This document shows, piece by piece, positions 6,506-12,810 of a DNA stretch of 12,810 nucleotides. The translations under genes were made by a program, and so were the position numbers. The stretch lies in NCBI GenBank assembly GCA_964454745.1, contig CAYVUI010000124.1, positions 1 through 12,810 of the forward strand. The letters are read 5' to 3'. Within the stretch, counting starts at the first letter, position 1; every line of letters begins with the position of its first letter. The stretch is from CAYVUI01 sp964454745. GTDB taxonomy: Bacteria; Planctomycetota; Phycisphaerae; Sedimentisphaerales; Anaerohalosphaeraceae. The notes under the pieces were generated by a model. That model was given only the letters and a program-made list of their open reading frames with translations. It ran no database searches and had not been told where the DNA came from.

Positions 6506-8551
6506 TTATTCAACCAAGGCTTTTAACAAAGCTTCTCTTGCATCAGAATAAAACTGTATATTGACCTTTGTTGCCATATCATCGGATAAATCAACTAACT
6601 GTTTACGAGATGACACTGGCATTAACAGCATCTCAGCACCTTTTTCTATTGCTATTTCAGCTATCGATACAGCATTGTGTACAGAATCTACAGAGCCTCC
6701 GAGATTCAGCCCCCCAACAATTACCAAGCCGCCTTTTATAGACTTTTCTAGCAAGGCGCTGCAGAGAGCCATCAGAATGGGTAGCCCGATAGAAGATCCA
6801 TTCTTGGCAACATCAAATGATCTTAGCTGAACAGAAAACTCATGAGACCTTGGATCTCTATCACCAACTAAATATTTAGCCTGTGAGTATAGGTTCTGTT
6901 CGGCATACCGTACACTTTCTGAAAACGGTTGAGGGGCTGGGCGGTTTAATATCTTCACACCAGATCCCGGCCCCACATTCACCTCAATACGATATAATCC
7001 CGAATTGTCATCACCTGTTCCAGGATTAATGGCCCACACCTGGCCGGGAGATAGGGGGTCCGATCCGATACTGTTTTCACTTTTCAATTCAGGGGTAACA
7101 ACAAATTTCTCAACGCCCTCTGTTCCAATCTGATAACTGAAATGTGTATTTCTAAATTCAGCAGAGCCAATCCTTTTTTGTTGCTCTTTAACTCTTCTTC
7201 GACATTCTAAAGCCAAGCGTATGGCCCACTCAATATCTTCATCCGGGATCTCAGCTTCTGGGTCAGGATGGATGAGTTTTAACAAACCGCTGATTGTCTT
7301 GTGCACCGCTGTGGTATCACGGCCACTAAGTGCACCTCCCCAGAAAACCCGGCCTTGCAAAATATTTACTTTTGAAGAATCCCTTAGGCGTGCCCAACAT
7401 TCAGAGATAAAATCGCTAACCAGCCCAAAATTATCTGTCAGAAGGTCTTTAGAAATCTTTGGGAAATCCCAGCCTGGAATATATGAATGCAATCTGTCCA
7501 TAAAAGCAGTATCATCTCTCATTTCCGGAGGCAGTGGCCCAAATAAATGCCCAATTCGCTGCTGGTGCTCCACGTCAACCTCAAAATTTCCTACCATAAC
7601 AATTGAACCGTCAGCCCTGATTGATTCTTTGCCTCGGCTGAACTCTCCGGATTCCATATATCCCTTCATGATGTTTACGCCATCTTTTTGGTCAAAAGAA
7701 ACCCCTGAGACCTCGTCAAAACAAACCACGTCATACTGGCAGACCAAACCACGCTGGCCATTGGAATTATTGACAAACATTTTGGCAACAGTCGCTTTGC
7801 CACCAGATATAAGGTGAGCATAGGGGGAGACTTGCTGGAATAAATGACTCTTGCCCGTTCCACGAGGACCAAGTTCGACCATATTATAATTACGTTCAAC
7901 AAAAGGAACCATTCTCAATAAAGCAACATCCAAAGAGCGATCTGTCATCTTTTCAGGCTCTAATCCGATACTCCTTATCAAAAAATGTTTCCATTCTTCT
8001 GTGGTAAACATCTGACGTCCTTGTATCAACGCCTGAAGGGCATCTCTTGTAGAAAGCTGAATGGGTCGGATTGACTCGATACCAAATGGACGGCCATTCT
8101 TCTCCTGGGCGATACCTGCATCGTAAGACATTTCTATTTCGGCATAGAAACCCCCAGTCAGCATACGTTGGTTGTCATTGACAATTTCAGCACTTATACG
8201 AATATCATTCAATCGCAGGCTTGGTAGTGTTGCTAAATAAGAATCTGTTTTGGCATCAAGCCTGGTAGTGATAATGTCAATTATTTTAACAGTACCTTCT
8301 TCTCTGGCACGTGCTTTAAAAAGCTCTTCCTCACCGGCCCTGACAGTACGATTCTTAAGCTGCTTTCGGACTATTTCGAGCCCTTCTTCGATTTCTTTTT
8401 GATCAGTGGTGGCACAATATCTTCCAAGTAGAAATTCACCAACATAAGTCGGCACCGGATATTGCCCCTTGAACAGTCTTACCAGGTCTTTCCTTACAAT
8501 AAAACCTTCAAATGCTTTTGCCGATAAGTCATCAATTCGATCTGGTCCCAT
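6506..8551 (-). CDS. brxL: BREX Lon-like AAA+ protein BrxL
   Basis: This 681-aa protein matches the full length of BrxL, the Lon-like AAA+ protein of type 1 and type 4 BREX systems; studied BrxL proteins bind DNA and form ring assemblies. The N-terminal ~200 residues are family-specific. The AAA+ core has Walker A GPRGTGKS (228-235), Walker B DVVCFDE (274-280), a sensor-1 Asn at 322 (VGNF) and a candidate arginine finger at R353. A Lon-protease-like C-terminal domain covers about 530-681. In it the catalytic-Ser motif is kept as KNGSSIG with S587, while the stretch matching Lon GGLK reads HNAV (625-628), so the usual Lys seems absent. Peptidase activity is therefore doubtful. The ATG at 8549-8551 is preceded by AGGAG at 8560-8564, which overlaps the pglZ TAG, so translation is probably coupled. 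Confidence 0.92.
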   Translation of the reverse strand: MGPDRIDDLSAKAFEGFIVRKDLVRLFKGQYPVPTYVGEFLLGRYCATTDQKEIEEGLEIVRKQLKNRTVRAGEEELFKARAREEGTVKIIDIITTRLDAKTDSYLATLPSLRLNDIRISAEIVNDNQRMLTGGFYAEIEMSYDAGIAQEKNGRPFGIESIRPIQLSTRDALQALIQGRQMFTTEEWKHFLIRSIGLEPEKMTDRSLDVALLRMVPFVERNYNMVELGPRGTGKSHLFQQVSPYAHLISGGKATVAKMFVNNSNGQRGLVCQYDVVCFDEVSGVSFDQKDGVNIMKGYMESGEFSRGKESIRADGSIVMVGNFEVDVEHQQRIGHLFGPLPPEMRDDTAFMDRLHSYIPGWDFPKISKDLLTDNFGLVSDFISECWARLRDSSKVNILQGRVFWGGALSGRDTTAVHKTISGLLKLIHPDPEAEIPDEDIEWAIRLALECRRRVKEQQKRIGSAEFRNTHFSYQIGTEGVEKFVVTPELKSENSIGSDPLSPGQVWAINPGTGDDNSGLYRIEVNVGPGSGVKILNRPAPQPFSESVRYAEQNLYSQAKYLVGDRDPRSHEFSVQLRSFDVAKNGSSIGLPILMALCSALLEKSIKGGLVIVGGLNLGGSVDSVHNAVSIAEIAIEKGAEMLLMPVSSRKQLVDLSDDMATKVNIQFYSDAREALLKALVE

Positions 8552-8559
8552 CTTTTGGT

Positions 8560-8564
8560 CTCCT
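8560..8564 (-). promoter_or_regulatory. Shine-Dalgarno site of brxL
   Basis: The site reads AGGAG on the coding strand, 8 nt before the brxL ATG, and it overlaps the pglZ stop codon TAG (8563-8565). Ribosomes ending pglZ would sit on this site, which suggests coupled translation of the two BREX proteins. Confidence 0.7.
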
Positions 8565-10884
8565 ATGATCCTATTTCTACAGGCAGTTTAGTCAAAACCT
8601 GTCCTTGTTCATTGAACACTACAATTGTTGCCGATTCGCCTATCTTTTCATCATCCTCAACAAGCAATGATACACTTCCATCCTCTGAAATTTTTCCTGG
8701 TTTTGTAAGTGAACTGGACGCATCTGCAGGGCGAGTTCTAATATCAGCGTGGCAGCCTTGATAAGAGCCAGAAAGCTCGATACGGCAACGCAACCCAATC
8801 CATTTATAGTTATTTATCTTAACATCGACACCGGATTGTGATAAAGTCACGGTCAATACGGGCGTAACGCATTCCTGCAAACTCAGCCCTCCATGGCTAT
8901 ATTCAGAACCGGCAAAGAATACACCTATCCCATGAGGAAAAGCGATTTGACTACTTTTATCATAATGCCAGGGCTGTGTCGGGAAATCGACAGCAATATT
9001 CTCCTTCAAAGTTGCACATCTGCCCCAACGAGAGGTCGCAAGGTAATGAGGTAAATCGGCCTTTGACAAACCGGTGGGCATCAGCAGCCAGCCATGATCG
9101 GTAACGACTATGACTTTTTGATAACCGGCCTTTAGAAGGCCCAATATTCTATTTACCAGAGATTTGATTTCGGTCTTGGCATGATGAGCCAAAGCTTTTC
9201 CATGTTTGTGACCATAACTGTCGATCTCACCATGTTCCGTCCAAGCCTTTTTGGAAGTCTCACCGGTTTCTTGTCCTTCAAGAACCTGGTATCCCTTTTC
9301 TTTCAGCATCTTTCTGAAGGTATCAGTTGTCAACTTTTTCGAGCTTTCTCTTACAGTTGGCATAAATTCATCTGCATCCGATGACCCCGTTAATAACTCC
9401 GCAATCGGCGAAACGGCAGGCTTAGCCGTCGCTGTGACAGTAGGTATGGCAGCAATCCTTGATGACATCTCTACATCAAGTTGATTCTCTTTAAGTTCCT
9501 GACACACTTGCTGGCCAAGATCATAACGCAGACCATCTGCAAAAAGTATGCATTCACCTTCTCCTGCTTCTACCTGTTTTTGTTCGGAAAGGCTGGCTAA
9601 ATCTTTCTTGTCTAAGAGTTGCTGAAACCGTTCCACAGATTCAACCAAATAAGGTTTATATACGGCAGAGATCGCACATGAAACCGCTCCAATGTCACGA
9701 GGTTCTGCCTCATTACAACAGGCGAGTGCATTTAGTACTGCCGCATCGGCCTTATAACCACCGTCTTTATAAGATTTTATCATTCCTTCAAGAGAATTTG
9801 ACGGCATCGGCTTGGAAGTGACCAATACCAACTCATTCAAATGTTTCAAAGCAAAGGCAAGTGGTGTCTGGCCCAACTTGGCCCATACCCAATCGCGACG
9901 CTTGCCGTGAGTTGATTCAAGCAGAATAATCTTCTTGGAAGCTTCGCCAGGATTTAACTGGGTAAATTCTAATAGCTCATTTCTAAGCTTATCTTCTTCT
10001 TGACTATTGTCTTGGGGCCATGAGGATTTTTCAGCAAATAGTTCCCCAGGCCTTGCTTTCTTTAAAAGTTCCGGCAGGTTTGGATAATTCTGTGGTGCCT
10101 CTGCAAATCTTTCCCAAACATTTTTCCAGCTATTCTCCCGGAGACCGAGTTTTTCTGCCGCCACAAGTTCACCATCTTTTTCAGGATCGAATCCATAGCT
10201 GTCTTTGCAGGCGTTTTTAAAAGCTTTAAGACTTGCCTGGCTCCAACCCTGGTGTACCGCTTTTGGATCGTTCATCCAGGTCAAAAGTTCTCTTATCGGA
10301 TCTGGCTGAATCAGAGCATAGAAGTCTTCCGCCTCCAGCCGTTTTCTCTTAAGCTCTGAGACTTGAATCTCGGCAAGCTTTACCAGTGCCTGTTGCATCG
10401 CCTCTTTAGCGTTATTGTCATGGGCAACATCTAATTCCAAGCCGCCGTCTTTGCTTTGCAAAAACGAAAGTATGGTCCAGTCTTTAGCATTCTTTTGAGT
10501 CCAGAAAACTCCGCGATACTGAAGCTCGACCACTGGCTTCAAATGTTCAGGACAATCTTCAACGGCTCTTAATTCCTGTCTGCTTACATCTGGCATGTAG
10601 ATGATTGGGGTCGCTTCTTTCGGCCAGTTGGCCTTATCCAGTTTTCTGGCGATCATGCAGCGAATCCATATACCAGGGCCTTTTTTGATTTCCGGCTCAT
10701 AATCGCCCATTGTTAGAAATTCCGGCAAAGCAACTCTTAGCTTATCTGCCAAAGAAAGCCACTGACAATCTTTGTCCGTCCATAGAATTGCGGCGGGTTT
10801 GGACTGATCGTTCTTATTATAATCAGCCGCTCGTTTAAGAGACTCTATGATGGCATCAAAGACTGTTCTTGAATCGACGCTCAT
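8563..10884 (-). CDS. pglZ: BREX phosphatase-like protein PglZ, type B-like
   Basis: This is a 773-aa alkaline-phosphatase-superfamily protein, essential for defence in studied BREX systems although its substrate is not established. Metal-site residues typical of the PglZ domain are visible: FADGLRYD with D450 and D455, a Thr-rich PTVTATAKP stretch (481-489) as the likely nucleophile region, D555 and H559/H561, VVTDHGW with D596 and H597, and HGGLSLQE with H664. The active site therefore looks intact. The N-terminal ~430 residues are helical and lack the start usual in type A PglZ; length and sequence fit the BREX-1 PglZ type B group better. A C-terminal beta-rich domain (about 675-773) follows. 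The ATG at 10882-10884 overlaps the pglX stop as ATGA, with GGAGG at 10895-10899 in the end of pglX. brxL starts 11 nt after its stop. This pairing points to a type 1-like BREX operon. Confidence 0.9.
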   Translation of the reverse strand: MSVDSRTVFDAIIESLKRAADYNKNDQSKPAAILWTDKDCQWLSLADKLRVALPEFLTMGDYEPEIKKGPGIWIRCMIARKLDKANWPKEATPIIYMPDVSRQELRAVEDCPEHLKPVVELQYRGVFWTQKNAKDWTILSFLQSKDGGLELDVAHDNNAKEAMQQALVKLAEIQVSELKRKRLEAEDFYALIQPDPIRELLTWMNDPKAVHQGWSQASLKAFKNACKDSYGFDPEKDGELVAAEKLGLRENSWKNVWERFAEAPQNYPNLPELLKKARPGELFAEKSSWPQDNSQEEDKLRNELLEFTQLNPGEASKKIILLESTHGKRRDWVWAKLGQTPLAFALKHLNELVLVTSKPMPSNSLEGMIKSYKDGGYKADAAVLNALACCNEAEPRDIGAVSCAISAVYKPYLVESVERFQQLLDKKDLASLSEQKQVEAGEGECILFADGLRYDLGQQVCQELKENQLDVEMSSRIAAIPTVTATAKPAVSPIAELLTGSSDADEFMPTVRESSKKLTTDTFRKMLKEKGYQVLEGQETGETSKKAWTEHGEIDSYGHKHGKALAHHAKTEIKSLVNRILGLLKAGYQKVIVVTDHGWLLMPTGLSKADLPHYLATSRWGRCATLKENIAVDFPTQPWHYDKSSQIAFPHGIGVFFAGSEYSHGGLSLQECVTPVLTVTLSQSGVDVKINNYKWIGLRCRIELSGSYQGCHADIRTRPADASSSLTKPGKISEDGSVSLLVEDDEKIGESATIVVFNEQGQVLTKLPVEIGS

Positions 10885-12764
10885 TTACCTGCTCCCTCCT
10901 TAGCTACCTTTTCTCTTGCTTGTTGCTTTTCCTTTAAGCTCAAGTGAATATCATTTACACGCTCACCAGAAAACTTGCCATCATTCCAGAACCAAGGATA
11001 TTGCTCTTTTTCCCGTTCAGGTTCTTTTCCACGGTCTTTTGTCCATTTGATATTGGTTTTTTTGCGTAAAATATCCGCTTCGAAGAAGGGGCGGATATTC
11101 ATCCGCACGCCGTCATTGAGATCCGGCTCCCAGCCGATTGGCTGTTCATGGATTGGTTTCCAGCGGACGAAAATGTCATACGGAGCTTCACCTTTTAGGA
11201 TCAGTTCCAGCTTCTTTTGTAAAATCAAGGCTGCCAGCATCTTTGTTTCGGCAGGGCCGGAACCGGCTTCAAAGTCTGCCTTTTGTTTATTGATCCAGTC
11301 ACCAAGATAGCTATATGTGAGCGTTTCTAAGAGTTTTCTATTGAGCTTATGGTAATTGACCAGGGCAGCAAAACCGTCCCGCTCGCCATCCCAAATGTGC
11401 CAGATAAACGGGCGATTATGAAAAAGTTTGCAATGTTGAATAAAGAACTTATTTCGAAGCCAGTCGTCCAGTCCCTTTTTTCCGTCCACATCCGATAGCA
11501 GCTTGGTCTCTTTGGCGGGAGACCACTGGTCACCAAAAGCAGCTGCTAATACTGACCGGAGTCTATCCGCTGCGGGCTGCTCACCGCGAACTGCGGGGAT
11601 ACAGACGATGCCGTCTTCGTCAACTAACTTTTCTACTAATGGTTCTTTGGTTTGTTCGGGCCATGAATACCCTAACAGTCTTGCTGTAGCGACGTGAAGG
11701 CAATCTGAAGAATTTTTAGAAATCCCCTTAAACACCCATTGTGTTGGATCAATTGAGTCTGGTTCTGGCAAAGTAGCAGGGTATTGTTTTTTAGCTACCT
11801 CTTGCCATTTAGTTAAATCAAATGGAACATTGGCAATTGAGGCACGAGCTACACATACTTTTTTGTCAAGCATCCTTACTTCGGCCTGAAATTCTGATGA
11901 AGATAGATATGACCAGAGTGCAGGTAAATTAGATGGCTCTTTGGGCACGGCAACAAAAACACTATGAATGAAGATTTCTCCAGTGTATATCGTTGCCCTC
12001 AAATCTCCCATCGCACTTATCGCAACTCCCTTTTTGCCCCAAACCTGATCGCCTTTAATCCACATTGTAGTGCTTTGATTACCGAGGCGTTCTTGGACAA
12101 ATTCTATTAGTTTTCCTTTTCCTTTTTCCCAGAACATAATGTGCTCACGGCCACCATAAAGAGAAGTGGACTTAGATGAAGCTAACTGAAAAGACCAGCC
12201 GCCGGTAACCTGAGGTATCTCCCAAAAATTCCTGCCGAATTGTGGATAATCGCCTGTATGAAGCCCTTCAGATACAATGGCATGTTCTAAAAGCAAGTCA
12301 TGCTCTTTGTACTCTCGCAAAAGTATTCTATGTTCTGGGTTAGATATTTGATTTAATTGGTTGAGTTCGAATGTTAAAGTATTGGTTAAGGAAAGACCTT
12401 TTTCGGTTGTTCCTTGGCTTTCTGTGACATCCAAACCCATAAATAGATTATCTCTGGCAGGTATTTTACTAGACAAGGCAACCAGTGCTACATTGACTAC
12501 TTCCCCCCCAATTGTTTCAAATGCACCCGGACCAAGTCTAGCAATTATATCCCAAGAAGTAGTATTAAGTAGCTTGCGTCTTAATTTTTTATTTGTTGCT
12601 TGAAATAGCCAGTTTTGGGGTATTACAAGAGAAACTGTGCCCGCAGGCTCAGTGAAATCAAGACATCGTTCAAGAAAAGTAGTTGCTAGATCCGTCTTTG
12701 ACTCTGGATATACATCACTGCTAAAATTCTTTAAACAGCTTGATTGTCGTCCCTTAACTAGACC
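10881..12764 (-). CDS. pglX: BREX adenine-specific DNA methyltransferase PglX, C-terminal portion (5' part interrupted or missing)
   Basis: The frame is open from 12764 to the TGA at 10881-10883 and gives 627 residues. In known BREX systems PglX methylates adenine in a non-palindromic motif and marks host DNA. What is present corresponds to the end of the methyltransferase domain and the target-recognition half: a YPESKTDLATTFLER segment (residues 19-33), the IPQNW motif (48-52) and a GGEVVNVALVAL segment (86-97). A TTG at 12474-12476 could be read as a start but lies inside this conserved part, so it is probably not the real start. PglX of type 1 systems is usually about 1,200 aa, so roughly half is absent. 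The NPPY catalytic motif normally sits just before residue 1, but an in-frame TAA (12765-12767) stands there, and no other frame in the last 46 bases restores it. The stop overlaps the pglZ start (ATGA). Other Eco57I-like adenine methyltransferases share much of this C-terminal region, so the name rests partly on the neighbours. Confidence 0.75.
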   Translation of the reverse strand, partial: GLVKGRQSSCLKNFSSDVYPESKTDLATTFLERCLDFTEPAGTVSLVIPQNWLFQATNKKLRRKLLNTTSWDIIARLGPGAFETIGGEVVNVALVALSSKIPARDNLFMGLDVTESQGTTEKGLSLTNTLTFELNQLNQISNPEHRILLREYKEHDLLLEHAIVSEGLHTGDYPQFGRNFWEIPQVTGGWSFQLASSKSTSLYGGREHIMFWEKGKGKLIEFVQERLGNQSTTMWIKGDQVWGKKGVAISAMGDLRATIYTGEIFIHSVFVAVPKEPSNLPALWSYLSSSEFQAEVRMLDKKVCVARASIANVPFDLTKWQEVAKKQYPATLPEPDSIDPTQWVFKGISKNSSDCLHVATARLLGYSWPEQTKEPLVEKLVDEDGIVCIPAVRGEQPAADRLRSVLAAAFGDQWSPAKETKLLSDVDGKKGLDDWLRNKFFIQHCKLFHNRPFIWHIWDGERDGFAALVNYHKLNRKLLETLTYSYLGDWINKQKADFEAGSGPAETKMLAALILQKKLELILKGEAPYDIFVRWKPIHEQPIGWEPDLNDGVRMNIRPFFEADILRKKTNIKWTKDRGKEPEREKEQYPWFWNDGKFSGERVNDIHLSLKEKQQAREKVAKEGAGK

Positions 12765-12769
12765 TTAAA

Positions 12770-12809
12770 CAAGCGAACTCGGTTTGTCTTTCAATGAATT
12801 CCGAGCTTG
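12770..12809. repeat. Imperfect inverted repeat at the window edge, next to the pglX break
   Basis: CAAG (12770-12773) plus CTCGG (12778-12782) can pair with CCGAG (12801-12805) plus CTTG (12806-12809). The left arm carries a 4-nt bulge (CGAA) and the loop is 18 nt. It starts 3 bp beyond the stop that interrupts pglX. It could be the edge of a mobile or invertible element, or a hairpin in the upstream sequence; the window ends too soon to tell. Confidence 0.45.
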
Positions 12810-12810
12810 G

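Noticed and set aside
7221..7817. 198-aa plus-strand open frame
   Set aside because: It lies wholly inside brxL on the opposite strand, has no recognisable domain, and the brxL frame with its Walker motifs explains the sequence.
12765..12810. Integron attC-like site or cloning-vector sequence at the right edge
   Set aside because: The inverted repeat lacks proper RYYYAAC/GTTRRRY core boxes, and the match to polylinker sequence is limited to a few bases around GAATTC, which is too little to claim.
1..12810. CRISPR array, tRNA, rRNA or transposase genes
   Set aside because: No regularly spaced repeats, cloverleaf sequence or transposase-like protein was found on either strand.

Overview
The window reads as a bacterial anti-phage defence island. 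All seven recognisable genes lie on the minus strand, so transcription runs from high to low coordinates, with tight spacing: ATGA and 14-nt overlaps, and gaps of 11 to 68 nt. Nothing identifies the host. Good Shine-Dalgarno sites, moderate GC and the gene families fit a mesophilic bacterium. Hand counts of single 60-base lines gave about 50-53% GC in the pglZ region (lines starting 9841 and 10321) and about 30-32% in the AAA gene (lines 5101 and 5521). That hints that the distal half has a different history from the BREX core.

Right half (about 6.5-12.8 kb): the distal end of a BREX operon, in the order pglX (C-terminal part only), pglZ (type B-like) and brxL. This is the type 1 order. In known type 1 systems PglX is the adenine methyltransferase that marks self DNA, PglZ is an alkaline-phosphatase-fold protein and BrxL is a Lon-like AAA+ protein. 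brxA, brxB and brxC would be expected beyond the right edge. The pglX frame is interrupted at 12765-12767, where the catalytic NPPY motif should be, next to an imperfect inverted repeat that runs to the window edge.

Left half (about 0.47-6.4 kb): four further genes in the same direction. They are an ABC/SMC-type ATPase with an unusual P-loop, a coiled-coil DUF2130 protein with a zinc ribbon and a possible PD-(D/E)XK core, a PHP-phosphoesterase/ABC-ATPase fusion carrying a one-base frameshift in a homopolymer, and a small protein of about 109 aa whose start overlaps the end of the PHP gene. This looks like an accessory defence cassette appended to BREX. It contains two ATPases and two nuclease or phosphoesterase candidates and is the best place here to look for an undescribed system.

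Positions 1-466 are AT-rich and apparently non-coding, with short direct and inverted repeats and no convincing terminator.
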